A stretch of 64,000 nt of DNA from Thioalkalivibrio paradoxus ARh 1 (GTDB lineage Bacteria; Pseudomonadota; Gammaproteobacteria; Ectothiorhodospirales; Ectothiorhodospiraceae). The stretch's first letter is position 1; every line of letters begins with the position of its first letter. The position numbers and the translations under genes were made by a program. The notes below the pieces were generated by a model. It was not told where the DNA came from and searched no databases. It saw only the letters and a list, made by a program, of their open reading frames with translations. The DNA lies in contig NZ_CP007029.1 in assembly GCF_000227685.2 (NCBI RefSeq), positions 1,772,501 through 1,836,500 on the forward strand, read 5' to 3'. Positions 54,909-63,966 of the stretch are shown here, piece after piece.

Positions 54909-56171
54909 TCAGTTCAACTGGACGCGCTGGCCCCAGGGCACGGATGCCTTGCCCTTGACCAGCCAGATCACTGGGTAATGTGGCGGCATCCGCGGGAACG
55001 AGCCCTCGGCGTCGGTGAAATAGACGAGCAGATCCGGCGCCCGATCGAGCCGATCGGCCCACTCGAACACCGGCTTGAAGTCGGTGCCGCCGCCGCCCCT
55101 GAACGATGTCGGCACCTCGAGTGTCTCCCAGGCCTCGAACGTCCACGGCCCATCCGGGCACAGGCGCTCGTCGCAGGCCTGCAGCACCACGCGGGCCCGG
55201 ATCTGGCCCTTGATCGCGTCGATTTCGGAGACGAACTCGGCGATTTCCTCGCCGGTGATCGACCCGCTGGAATCGACGGCGACCACCACCTCGAGCTGGT
55301 GGCTGCGCAGGCTGGGAAAGATCGCCGGCTCGCCCCGACGCGACGAGGGTCGCGTGTAGCTGTAGTCATCACGCGCCTGCGCGGTCATGTAGTGCGCAAG
55401 CAGCATGCGCCAGGGCAGCCTCGGCTCCAGCACGTAATCGACCAGCCTTGCCAGATCGCCGCTGAGCTTTCCGGCCTGCATCGCCTGCTGTGCAGCCCCG
55501 GCCAGGCGCTGCTTCCACTGGACCTCGAGCGTCTCGCGCTCCTGCGCGCTCAGCGGCGGCGGCTCGTGGGCGCCCTCGCGATCCTCGTCGACGCCGTCCT
55601 GCGGCTGGGCCTGCTCGTCGGTCTCGGTCTGCGGCCGCTGGGCCTTGCCCTGGTCGTCGTCCGGCTGCTGTTCCGGCGGGGGCGGCTGCTCGCCCTTGCC
55701 GCTGCTCTGTTCCTCGGGTTTGTCGTGCAGGGTCTCCTCGTTGCTCGAGTCGTTCTCGTTGTCGACCAGGAACGGGTAGATCTCCTCGGCGGTCATGCCG
55801 TCGTACGCGTGGCTGTACAGCGCGCCCGGCGGGGCGGTCAAACCGTCGTGGATCAGGATCGGATTCACCGCGAAGTCGCAGGCGAGGTCCCACAGGTGTT
55901 TGACCCGGTGGCCCCGGCGCGCAAAGTGCAGCAGCGCGCAGTGCAGCGCCTCCTGCGCGAGCACGAACTGCGTCTCGGCCAGTGACAGGTGCTCGATGTA
56001 CTCGACGTTGTAGTACAGCTTCCGGGCATCGGTGGCCGTGGTCTTGCACCAGTCCGGCCGCGCCTGCTGCAGCGGCAGCCGCAGCACCAGTGCGCCCAGA
56101 AACGGCTTGTCGATGATCAGCCGCGTGCGCGCCGCTGCCAGTTTGGTCTCGACGTCGAGTTTCAGCACCAC
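54909..56171 (-). CDS. VWA-like metallopeptidase-domain protein (DUF2201 type)
   Basis: The 420-residue protein has an N-terminal region with TQFVLAQEALHCALLHFARR, an HxxxH-like helix typical of the putative peptidase domain of this family. An acidic, Gln/Glu/Asp/Pro-rich linker follows at about residues 145-195, then a C-terminal von Willebrand A-like domain with the MIDAS motif VAVDSSGSITGEEIAEF. Such proteins partner with MoxR AAA ATPases in protein or metal-centre assembly. The start is a GTG with AGGA upstream, 16 bases after the MoxR stop. Confidence 0.88.
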   Translation of the reverse strand: MVLKLDVETKLAAARTRLIIDKPFLGALVLRLPLQQARPDWCKTTATDARKLYYNVEYIEHLSLAETQFVLAQEALHCALLHFARRGHRVKHLWDLACDFAVNPILIHDGLTAPPGALYSHAYDGMTAEEIYPFLVDNENDSSNEETLHDKPEEQSSGKGEQPPPPEQQPDDDQGKAQRPQTETDEQAQPQDGVDEDREGAHEPPPLSAQERETLEVQWKQRLAGAAQQAMQAGKLSGDLARLVDYVLEPRLPWRMLLAHYMTAQARDDYSYTRPSSRRGEPAIFPSLRSHQLEVVVAVDSSGSITGEEIAEFVSEIDAIKGQIRARVVLQACDERLCPDGPWTFEAWETLEVPTSFRGGGGTDFKPVFEWADRLDRAPDLLVYFTDAEGSFPRMPPHYPVIWLVKGKASVPWGQRVQLN

Positions 56172-56187
56172 CGCGCGTCCTGTTCGT

Positions 56188-57234
56188 TCACGCCTCGTAG
56201 AGCATCAAGTCGGCGACCCGTTCCGACCACTCGGCGAACTGCGGCACCGAGAACAGCTCGTCGCCCAGTGCCCGGTGCATGTCGGTCACCATCATGATGC
56301 CCATCTCGCGCTGCGGGAACGTGCTAGCGTAGTTCAGGATATTTCCCTGCACCTCGACCGACGACGCGGTTCCCCGCGCGCGGATCGCCCGGCCGACCAG
56401 CGCCGCCGCGACCGCGTACTGCAGGTCGATCTCGCGCGGCGCGTCCACGGACTCGCCGCGCACGATCGCGTCCAGGTCGGGCATCTGGTCGAGATGGGCG
56501 ATGAATGCGTTGAGTTCGATTCCGGCCGCCTGCCCCACGCAGGCCTGCAGCGAGCCGCTGAGCAGTTCCGGGTGTGTCTCGAACTTCTGCAGTGCCCGGT
56601 GCGCAAACTCCCAGGAGCGCGGCGACGGGAATGCGACCGGGTTGTGCGCCGGGTCGAACTCGAACAGCAGGTCCGGGCGGAAGCGGATGAAGGCGATGAC
56701 GCGGTCGTCGATCCCACGCGCGTAGGCCCAGGCCGCCCAGTCGTCGACGTTCAGCTCGACCTCGAAATGCGAGAAGCGGTTCGCCAGCGGTGCCGGCATC
56801 GTGTAGGTCACGCCGCGGTCGCCCTGACGGTTGCCGGCGGCGAAGATCGCCCAACCCGGCGGCACCTCGTAGGCGCCGAGCCGGCGGTCCAGGATCAGCT
56901 GGTAGGCAGCGGCCGACACGCTCGGCGGCGCCGAGGTGATCTCGTCCAGGAACAGGATGCCCGACGCGCCTTGCCGGTCGGCGTCCGGCAGCATCGACGG
57001 CACCGCCCATTCGACCAGGTCGCCGTCCTTGAACGGGATCCCGCGCAGGTCCGAAGGCTCCATCTGCGAGAGGCGGATATCGATCAGCGGCACTCCATTG
57101 CGGGCCGCGACCTCCGCGATCATTTGCGATTTCCCCACACCGGGCGGCCCCCAGAGCATTACCGGGGTGTGGTGTCCCTCGAGGGTACTGGCAAACTCGC
57201 GGTCAAGCACTTGCAGCAAATGCGCGGGTCGCAT
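56188..57234 (-). CDS. MoxR-type AAA+ ATPase
   Basis: The 348-residue chaperone-like ATPase has Walker A WGPPGVGKSQMIAEVAARNG, the pre-sensor region LSQMEPSDLRGIPFKDGDLV, Walker B GILFLDEITSAPPSVSAAAY and sensor 1 WAIFAAGNRQGDRGVTYTMP. A lid domain ends the chain. MoxR ATPases work with a VWA protein, here the next gene, to remodel or activate a target enzyme. The ATG has GGAGGAGCG directly before it; the open frame continues far upstream but without coding character. First gene of the MoxR/VWA/DsrS unit. Confidence 0.93.
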   Translation of the reverse strand: MRPAHLLQVLDREFASTLEGHHTPVMLWGPPGVGKSQMIAEVAARNGVPLIDIRLSQMEPSDLRGIPFKDGDLVEWAVPSMLPDADRQGASGILFLDEITSAPPSVSAAAYQLILDRRLGAYEVPPGWAIFAAGNRQGDRGVTYTMPAPLANRFSHFEVELNVDDWAAWAYARGIDDRVIAFIRFRPDLLFEFDPAHNPVAFPSPRSWEFAHRALQKFETHPELLSGSLQACVGQAAGIELNAFIAHLDQMPDLDAIVRGESVDAPREIDLQYAVAAALVGRAIRARGTASSVEVQGNILNYASTFPQREMGIMMVTDMHRALGDELFSVPQFAEWSERVADLMLYEA

Positions 57235-57542
57235 CGCTCCTCCAATCGGTCTCGTAGTCGTCGCCGGCAACCGCCCTGCTGCGGAAAACCCGGCATCGCG
57301 TAAGCTGCACCGGCCCTGGCAGACCCGGCGCAGGTTCCGCCTCTGCCTGCGCACCGCAATTTCTGCGGGGCAGTGGTGATCGGTGCCAGGCGTCCGGCCC
57401 GCCTGCAATCGAGAGGGCGGCCGGCGCCAGCCAGCGACGCAGACTACGGGGTTCGCCCGGTGATTTCCACTGCACCTACAGGGGGCGGTTTTTTCGCGCC
57501 AGACCGGGCCCGTGCACCCCAGGCGAGCAGCGCCGGCGTTAA
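57235..57542. other. Upstream region of the MoxR gene, nothing recognised
   Basis: About 300 bases that must hold the promoter of the MoxR/VWA/DsrS unit. No clear promoter hexamers, RNA gene or operator are seen; the region abuts the MITE-like repeats. Confidence 0.35.
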
Positions 57543-57737
57543 CGTGAAAGAACCCGCGGCGCGCGTCCGGGGTGACCTGTAGGGCGGAAAAGCGCAGCGT
57601 CATCCGCCGCTCGGCGTTCGCACCTCCCCGGCGCCTGCGGCAACCCGGGCGCCGGATGGCGGATGACGGCCTTCGGCCTTTTCCGCCCTACGATTCTTTC
57701 ATCATCGGGGGTGGCTGCCCGCGCCATGAAAGTTCGC
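57543..57737. repeat. MITE-like palindromic repeat, copy B
   Basis: First unit of a tandem array. The palindromic core is at 57579-57691, with GTAGGGCGGAAAAG and CTTTTCCGCCCTAC at its ends. It is flanked by GTGAAAGAACCCGCGGCGCG on the left and TTTCATCATCGGGGGTGGC on the right. The inner part between the arms differs from the other copies while the ends are conserved. Confidence 0.85.
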
Positions 57738-57940
57738 GTGAAAGAACCCGCGGCGCGCGTCCCGGGTGACCTGTAGGGCGGAAAAGCGCAGCGTCATCCG
57801 CCACATGGCATTCGGATCGCCCCGCGCGGCCTGCGGCAACCCCGACGTGGGAATGGCGGATGACGGCCTTCGGCCTCTTCCGCCCTACGCCTACGCCTCT
57901 TTCATCATCGGGGGTGGCTGCCCGCGCCACGAAAGTTAGC
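57738..57940. repeat. MITE-like palindromic repeat, copy C
   Basis: Second unit, directly following the first, with its core at 57773-57887. Ends are nearly identical to copies A and B while the middle of the hairpin differs strongly, as expected if only the ends or the folded structure are under selection. Confidence 0.85.
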
Positions 57941-58005
57941 GTGAAAGAACCCGCGGCGCGCGTCCCGGGCGACCCGCAGGGCGGAAAAGCGCAGCGTCAG
58001 CGGGG
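57941..58005. repeat. MITE-like palindromic repeat, copy D (left half only)
   Basis: A third unit that keeps the GTGAAAGAACCCGCGGCGCG lead and the left arm AGGGCGGAAAAGCGCAGCGT, then breaks off just before the end of bioA. It is a truncated copy. Confidence 0.75.
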
Positions 58006-58028
58006 TCGCGATCAGCAGGCCGCGCGCG

Positions 58029-59387
58029 TCAGGCGCGCACTGCCCGTTCGATGCCCTCGCGCATCACGTCGGCCAGGAAGTCGATCTGCTCCGGGGTGAT
58101 CACATAGGGCGGCATCAGGTAGCTGACATGGCCCAGCGGCCGCAGCAGCGCGCCACGGGTGAGTCCGTAACGGTAAATGTGCAGCCCGCGCCGCTCCTGC
58201 CAGGGAAACGGCGTGCGCGAGGCCTTGTCCTGCACCAGTTCGACCGCGGCAATCATGCCGGTCTGGCGCACTTCGGCGACGTGCGGATGCTCGCGCAGCG
58301 GTGCCAGCGCCTCGCCCATGTGCCGGGCGAGATTCCGGTTGCGCGCCAGCACCGGCTCGCGGTCGAAGATGTCCAGCGTCGCCAGCGCCGCGCGGCAGGC
58401 AAGCGGGTTGCCGGTATAGGAATGCGAGTGCAGAAACGCGTTGAGCCGCTCGTAGTCGTCGTAGAACGCGTCGTAGACCTCGTCGGTCGTCAGCACCACC
58501 GCGAGGGGCAGGTAGCCTCCGGTCAATCCCTTGGACAGGCACAGGAAATCAGGGCTGATCGGCCCCTGTTCGCAGGCGAACATCGTTCCGGTGCGCCCGA
58601 AGCCGACCGCGATCTCGTCGGCGATCAGGTGCACGTCGTAGCGGTCACAGGCCGCGCGCAGCAGCCGCAGATACTCGGGATCGTGCATGCGCATGCCGCC
58701 CGCGCACTGCACCAGCGGTTCGACGATCACCGCGCAGGTCTCGTCGGCGTGCTCGGCCAACGCCCGTTCCATCTGCGCGAACTGGCGCCGCGCCACGTCC
58801 GCGCAGGTTTCGCCCGCTTCCCGCTCGAAGCAGTCGGGTGCCGGTACGGTGATTACCGGCATCATCAGCGGCGCGTAGGTCGATCGATACAGTTCCACCG
58901 CGCCCACGGCCAGCGCACCCAGCGTCTCGCCGTGGTAGCTGTTGCTCAGGCAGATGAAGCGCTGCTTCTCCGGGTGTCCGCGGTTTCTCCAGTAATGGAA
59001 GCTCATTTTCAGCGCCACTTCGACCGCCGCGCTGCCGTTGTCGGCGAAAAAGCAGCGCGTCAGGGGTTCCGGAGTCTTCTCGATCAGGCGCTCCGAGAGC
59101 TGGACCACCGGTTCGTGGGTACAGCCGGCCAGGATCACGTGTTCCAGCTCGTCGAGCTGGTCGCGGATGGCCGCGTTGATGACCGGGTTCGCGTGTCCGA
59201 ACAGGTTGACCCACCAGGAGCTGATCGCATCCAGGTAGCGCCTGCCGTCGAAGTCCTCCAGCCAGACCCCCTCGCCGCGACGGATCGCCAGCAGCGGGAG
59301 GCTGCCCTCCTCGCCGTAATCCTTCATCTGCGTGCAGGGGTGCCAGAGGGCCGCCAGGTCGCGGCGTGTCAGCGAGCGGGAATTCAT
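58029..59387 (-). CDS. bioA: BioA, adenosylmethionine-8-amino-7-oxononanoate aminotransferase
   Basis: Pyridoxal-phosphate enzyme of biotin synthesis; it moves the amino group from S-adenosylmethionine to KAPA to give DAPA. The 452 residues show LWHPCTQMKDYGEEGSLPLL, SSWWVNLFGHANPVINAAI, SNSYHGETLGALAVG, the cofactor Asp in DEIAVGFGRTG and the Schiff-base Lys in LSKGLTGGYLPLAVV. The ATG chosen matches the usual family start; a GTG two codons upstream is possible. It stands alone without other bio genes and without a recognisable BirA operator. Confidence 0.96.
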   Translation of the reverse strand: MNSRSLTRRDLAALWHPCTQMKDYGEEGSLPLLAIRRGEGVWLEDFDGRRYLDAISSWWVNLFGHANPVINAAIRDQLDELEHVILAGCTHEPVVQLSERLIEKTPEPLTRCFFADNGSAAVEVALKMSFHYWRNRGHPEKQRFICLSNSYHGETLGALAVGAVELYRSTYAPLMMPVITVPAPDCFEREAGETCADVARRQFAQMERALAEHADETCAVIVEPLVQCAGGMRMHDPEYLRLLRAACDRYDVHLIADEIAVGFGRTGTMFACEQGPISPDFLCLSKGLTGGYLPLAVVLTTDEVYDAFYDDYERLNAFLHSHSYTGNPLACRAALATLDIFDREPVLARNRNLARHMGEALAPLREHPHVAEVRQTGMIAAVELVQDKASRTPFPWQERRGLHIYRYGLTRGALLRPLGHVSYLMPPYVITPEQIDFLADVMREGIERAVRA

Positions 59388-59517
59388 GGGCACAGTGTAG
59401 CAATCCGGCGCGCCGCCGCGGCGGGTTGCGCCGGCAGGGATACCGGCAAGGCCTCGGCCGCCGGCGGGCGCGCGGCCAGGCACCGCGGCCCCGTTGCAGG
59501 GCCGCGGCCGATGGCGA

Positions 59518-60372
59518 TCAGTTCAGCCAGCGCTCGAGCATTTCCGGGTTCGCTTCCACCCACTGACGCGCGTTGTCGTAGGGATCACCGCCCTCCTCGT
59601 TCATCACCATCAATTCCGCCATTTGGGTCGGAGTCCAATGGAAGCGGTCGAGAATCGCGTAGGCCTCGGGATGGTCGTCGCCGAGACCCGCGCGCACGAT
59701 CGTATGGATCGTTTCTTCGCCACCGTAGATGCCTTTCGGATCCTCGAGGTATTTCAGCTCCCAGCGCCCTTCCTTCCAATGCGGCGTCCAGCCGGTGACC
59801 ACGACCCAGTCCTGGTTGCGGATCGCATCGCGCAACACTCCGGTCATCGTGGCATCGGAGCCTTCCACCAGCGACAGATCCAGCCCGTACTCCTCGATCG
59901 CCGTCTCGGTGGTGCTCATGATCCCGGCGCCGGGATCGATGCCGATGATGCGGCCGTCGAAGCGGTCGGCGTGCTCGTTGAGCTGCTCGATCGAATCGAT
60001 CTCGACATACGCGGGCACGACCAGGCCGATCCGTGTGCCCTCGAGGTTCGGGCCGAGATCCTCGACCCGATCGGCCACCTGCTCGAGGTAGTGGCCATGG
60101 GTCGTCGGAAGCCATGCGGCGACGAAGGCGTCCTGGTCCCCGGAGGCGGTGGACTGCCACATCGCCGCAGCGCTGACCGACGTCATGTTGACGTCGTAGC
60201 CGGCCTCCTCCAGCACGACCCGGATCACATTGGTGCTCGCGACCTCGCTGGCCCACTCGACGTAGACCAGGTCGATGGTGTCCGCGCGATCGCGCGGTGC
60301 ACAGGCGCCCAGGGCCAGCGCCAGGGTCAGGCCGCCTATGGCCGCCACGCTCGTGGTTGTGTTCAATCGCAT
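59518..60372 (-). CDS. Glycine betaine-type ABC transporter, substrate-binding lipoprotein
   Basis: The 284-residue OpuAC/ProX-family binding protein has a lipoprotein signal (GGLTLALALGACAPRD, lipobox LGAC). The quaternary-amine pocket is suggested by aromatic residues in VYVEWASEVAST and VVVTGWTPHWKEGRWELKYL. The ATG has AAGGAG seven bases before it. It is the third gene of a V-W-X operon, behind the permease. The substrate is most likely glycine betaine or a similar compatible solute. Confidence 0.92.
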   Translation of the reverse strand: MRLNTTTSVAAIGGLTLALALGACAPRDRADTIDLVYVEWASEVASTNVIRVVLEEAGYDVNMTSVSAAAMWQSTASGDQDAFVAAWLPTTHGHYLEQVADRVEDLGPNLEGTRIGLVVPAYVEIDSIEQLNEHADRFDGRIIGIDPGAGIMSTTETAIEEYGLDLSLVEGSDATMTGVLRDAIRNQDWVVVTGWTPHWKEGRWELKYLEDPKGIYGGEETIHTIVRAGLGDDHPEAYAILDRFHWTPTQMAELMVMNEEGGDPYDNARQWVEANPEMLERWLN

Positions 60373-60392
60373 CGCTTGTCTCCTTGTGTGGG

Positions 60393-61247
60393 TCATGAGT
60401 GGGTCTTGCGTTTCTGCCCGATCCGCTGGGTCACCCGGTCCAGGATCATCGCGACGATCACGATCGCGATGCCCGCCTCGAATCCGGCACCCGGCTGCAG
60501 GCGCTGGATCGCGCGCCAGACTTCGCCGCCGAGGCCGCCCGCGCCGATCATCGCCGCGATCACGACCATCGACAGCGCCAGCATGATGGTCTGGTTGATC
60601 CCCGCCATGATGGTCGGGACGGCCAGCGGCAACTGTACCTTGAACAGCTTCTGGCGCCGGGTCGCGCCGAAGGCGTCGGCCGCCTCGACCAGTTCGCGCG
60701 GCACCTGCCGGATGCCAAGCGTGGTCAGGCGGATCGCCGGCGGCATCGAGAAGATCACGGTGGCGAACATGGCCGACACCTGGCCGAGGCCGAAAAACGG
60801 GATTGCCGGAATCAGGTAGACGAACGCCGGCATCGTCTGCATGAAATCCAGCACCGGCATGATCGCGCGATGGAAGCGCTCGGACAGCCCGCCCAGGATC
60901 CCGATCGGCATCGCGATGGCCACCGCGACCGCGGTCGCGAACAACACCAGCGTCAGGGTCTCCATCGTCGCGTGCCACAACTGGAGGTTCCACAGAAACA
61001 GCAGTCCGGCCGCGGTGCCGATACCGACCCGGCGCCCGGCGACCCACCACGCGAGTGCCGCGAACGCGGCGATCACGATCCAGGGTGGCGGAAGCGTCAA
61101 TGCCCCGACCACCAGCTCCACTCCGTTGCCGAGCACGGTACTGATCGCGCGGGTGACGAAGGCGAACTGGTCGGTCAGCCAGTCCAGGCCGTCATCGATA
61201 TAACGGGCCAGCGGGAACTTGTCCACGAACGGAAAATCCTGGCTCAT
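60393..61247 (-). CDS. Glycine betaine-type ABC transporter, permease (ProW-like)
   Basis: The 284-residue inner-membrane permease has about six or seven helices and a BPD_transp_1 domain. It begins with FPFVDKFPLARYIDDGLDWL, as is usual for ProW-like proteins, and has the coupling loop EAADAFGATRRQKLFKVQLP, the EAA motif that contacts the ATPase. Its start overlaps the ATPase stop by four bases, so the two are translationally coupled. Confidence 0.94.
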   Translation of the reverse strand: MSQDFPFVDKFPLARYIDDGLDWLTDQFAFVTRAISTVLGNGVELVVGALTLPPPWIVIAAFAALAWWVAGRRVGIGTAAGLLFLWNLQLWHATMETLTLVLFATAVAVAIAMPIGILGGLSERFHRAIMPVLDFMQTMPAFVYLIPAIPFFGLGQVSAMFATVIFSMPPAIRLTTLGIRQVPRELVEAADAFGATRRQKLFKVQLPLAVPTIMAGINQTIMLALSMVVIAAMIGAGGLGGEVWRAIQRLQPGAGFEAGIAIVIVAMILDRVTQRIGQKRKTHS

Positions 61248-62500
61248 GCGGCCGGCGCCTCGTCGATGGCTCCGCCTGCTTCGGATCCCGCTTCCGGTTC
61301 CCGGCCATTGCCGCGGCCCCGGCTGTCGGCCAAAGCCGCGAGCACGTTGCTCCGCACCACCGTTCCCAGCAGGCGGCCGTTCTCCGGATCGATCACGGAC
61401 ACCGGAACACGCGTGTCCACCAACCGCTCGATCAGGCCCGTCAGCGGTTCGTCGGGCCCTACGTGGGGCGCGTCGGTGCGCAGGATGCCGGAGATGTCCC
61501 GGTCTCCCCGCTGGATCGCGCTGGCCGCGTCTTCCGCGAGCACGTATCCGGCCAGAGTCTTGTCGCGGTTCAGCACCAGCAGGCTCGAGTAGCTGACGCG
61601 CTCCATGTTGTGCAGGACCGCGCGGGGCCCTTCGTGCACGAAGGCGAGCACGCCGGGGTCGCGCATCACCGTTGCGGCCGTCAGCACCTGGGACTTGTCG
61701 ACATCCTCGACGAACCGCTCGACGTAGCGGTTCGCCGGGGACTCGAGGATCTCTTCCGGCGTGCCGATCTGGACCACGTATCCGTCCTTCATCAATACGA
61801 TCCGGTCACCGAGCTTCAGCGCCTCGTCGAGATCGTGGGTGATGAACACGATGGTCTTGCGCACACGCGCCTGCAATGCGATCAGTTCCTGCTGCATGTC
61901 GCGCCGGATCAGCGGGTCGAGCGCGCTGAACGCCTCGTCCATCAGCAGGATGTCGGGGTCGACCGCCAGCGCGCGCGCGAGCCCGACGCGCTGCTGCATG
62001 CCGCCGGACAACTGGTCGGGATAGGCGTGTTCCCAACCGTCCAGCCCGACCTGGCGCAAGGATTCCTGGGCACGGGAGGCGCGGTCCGCCGGTGTTGCAC
62101 CCTGCACCTCCAGGCCGAACGCGACGTTGTCGACGATCGTCTTGTGCGGGAACAGCGCGAAGTTCTGGAAGACCATGCCGAACTTGCTGCGGCGCAACGC
62201 CCGCACCTCGGAGTCGCTCAGCCGGGCAATGTCCCGACCGTCGATCTCCACCGATCCCGAGGTCGGCTCGATCAGCCGGTTGATGCAGCGAATCAACGTG
62301 GACTTGCCGCAGCCGCTCAACCCCATCACCACCACGATTTCGCCCTGGTCGACATCGAACGAGACGTTCGCGATGCCGAGGGTCAGGCCAGTGCGCGCAA
62401 GAATCTCCTTGCGGTCCAGCCCCTGTTCCAGCAGCTTCAGCGCCGGCCCCGCGGGCTCCCCGAAGAACTTGGTCAAATCGCGGATGCGGATCTTCGGCAT
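61244..62500 (-). CDS. Glycine betaine-type ABC transporter, ATPase (ProV-like)
   Basis: The 418-residue ATPase has Walker A MGLSGCGKSTLIRCINRLIE, the signature LSGGMQQRVGLARALAVDPD, Walker B ILLMDEAFSALDPL and a switch His in VFITHDLDEALKLGDRI. Two C-terminal CBS domains (about residues 275-400) would sense ionic strength or nucleotide. AAGGAG lies nine bases before the ATG; the long open frame upstream is a shadow of the kamA-like gene. About 100 bases separate it from that gene on the same strand. Confidence 0.95.
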   Translation of the reverse strand: MPKIRIRDLTKFFGEPAGPALKLLEQGLDRKEILARTGLTLGIANVSFDVDQGEIVVVMGLSGCGKSTLIRCINRLIEPTSGSVEIDGRDIARLSDSEVRALRRSKFGMVFQNFALFPHKTIVDNVAFGLEVQGATPADRASRAQESLRQVGLDGWEHAYPDQLSGGMQQRVGLARALAVDPDILLMDEAFSALDPLIRRDMQQELIALQARVRKTIVFITHDLDEALKLGDRIVLMKDGYVVQIGTPEEILESPANRYVERFVEDVDKSQVLTAATVMRDPGVLAFVHEGPRAVLHNMERVSYSSLLVLNRDKTLAGYVLAEDAASAIQRGDRDISGILRTDAPHVGPDEPLTGLIERLVDTRVPVSVIDPENGRLLGTVVRSNVLAALADSRGRGNGREPEAGSEAGGAIDEAPAA

Positions 62501-62601
62501 GGTGACCGTCTCCTTCCAGCCGTTGGGGCCGGCGTGTGCCACCGCTCGGCGGGCTGCATGCGGCCAGGCGACCGGCTCACCGCGTGCACGCCGCCTTCGC
62601 T

Positions 62602-63966
62602 TCAGGCGGCCGGCTTCATCGACGCGAACTCGTCTTCGAAGAAGAACCTGGGCTCGTTGAAGGCCGGTCGCAGCTGGTCCAGCCAGGTCGCCTGCGGATC
62701 GAACTTCGCGAAGAACGGGCGTTGCACCCAGTCCGGGTTGCGTCCCTGCACGAAACGCAGAACGAAGACCTTCTCGCCATGGACCTCGGTCACGCCCTGC
62801 ACCTCGACCTTGCCCGGGCCGGCACTCATCGACGGCCCGCGCGCGGTGCGCGCCAGGCCCGAGACCGATTGCATCGCATCCCGGTAGATTTCCCAGGCCC
62901 GTGCCAGTGGCACCTCGAAGTACCGGCGAGCCCCGGTATCGCGTTCCACGAACATGTAATACGGGTGGATCCCCAGCTTCACCTGCTCGCGCCATAGACG
63001 CGCCCAGACGGCCGGATCGTCGTTGATGTGCGCAAGCAGCGGTCCCTGCGCACGCAGGGTCGCCCCGGTTTCGCGCAGGCGTCGGACCGCGGCGTGCGCG
63101 ATCGGCGTATCGAGTTCCTGCCAGTGGTTGTAATGCGCCATGATCGCGACATTCTTGCCCGCATCGACCATCCGTTCGAGGAGTCGGAGCAGGTCGTCGG
63201 CGTCCTGGTCGGTCACGAACCGGTAGGGCCAGAAGCTCAGTGCCTTGGTGCCAATGCGCACCGACTGCACGTGGTCGTATTCCGGCGCCAGCAGCGGCTC
63301 GAGGTACTGGGCAAGGTTGCGGGTCTTCATCACCATCGGATCGCCGCCGGTGATCAGCAGGTCGGAGACGTCGCGGTGCGCCCGCAGGTATCCGAGCAGC
63401 TGGTCGACCTGGCTCGACGCAATGCGCAGTTCCTTGTCGCCGACGAACTGGGCCCAGCGGAAACAGAACGTGCAGTAGCTGTGACAGGTCTGGCCCTGGC
63501 TCGGGAAGAACAGCACGGTCTCACGATACTTGTGCTGCAGGCCGTTGATCACGCTCCCTTCCAGGTCGCGCGGCCGGTTGAGTTCGAGCTGTCCGGCCGG
63601 GTGCGGGTTCAGATCCTCGCGCAGCTGCCAGGCGAGCGCCGAGATCTGCGCGCGGTCCGCGCCCTTCCGGTGCAGTTCGGCCATGCGTTCGAATGCCTCG
63701 GGAGCCAGCATCTCGCGCTGGGGAAACGTCAGCTGGAAAAGCGGGTCTTCCGGAACCCGGGACCAGTCGATCAGCTCGTCGATCACGTACTCGTTCACCC
63801 GGAACGGAAGCACGCTCGCGACCACGCGCATATCGAACTGCATGTCCTCGGGCAGATGCCGGATCGCGTCGATGCGGTCGAGGCTGCGTTCGTTGAAGAC
63901 CTTGAACTCGCGCGTCTCGATGGTCCCGAGGTCGGGGTCGCGAAAGAACTTGAGAACTGAGTTCAT
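62602..63966 (-). CDS. KamA-family radical SAM aminomutase-like protein
   Basis: The 454-residue radical SAM enzyme has the cluster motif CHSYCTFCFRWAQFVGDKEL (CxxxCxxC), the SAM-binding LLITGGDPMVMKTRNLAQYL and the terminal domain GIHPYYMFVERDTGARRYFE. Relatives are lysine 2,3-aminomutases, which make beta-lysine, but several residues around the cluster differ (WAQF replaces RRRF), so the substrate may be another amino acid. AAGGAGG precedes the ATG. It is followed by the ProVWX-type importer, suggesting a role in compatible-solute metabolism. Confidence 0.85.
   Translation of the reverse strand: MNSVLKFFRDPDLGTIETREFKVFNERSLDRIDAIRHLPEDMQFDMRVVASVLPFRVNEYVIDELIDWSRVPEDPLFQLTFPQREMLAPEAFERMAELHRKGADRAQISALAWQLREDLNPHPAGQLELNRPRDLEGSVINGLQHKYRETVLFFPSQGQTCHSYCTFCFRWAQFVGDKELRIASSQVDQLLGYLRAHRDVSDLLITGGDPMVMKTRNLAQYLEPLLAPEYDHVQSVRIGTKALSFWPYRFVTDQDADDLLRLLERMVDAGKNVAIMAHYNHWQELDTPIAHAAVRRLRETGATLRAQGPLLAHINDDPAVWARLWREQVKLGIHPYYMFVERDTGARRYFEVPLARAWEIYRDAMQSVSGLARTARGPSMSAGPGKVEVQGVTEVHGEKVFVLRFVQGRNPDWVQRPFFAKFDPQATWLDQLRPAFNEPRFFFEDEFASMKPAA

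Noticed and set aside
57572-57930. Short open frames inside the palindromic repeats, readable on both strands
   Set aside because: They recur because the DNA repeat recurs, and the middle varies without preserving a protein.
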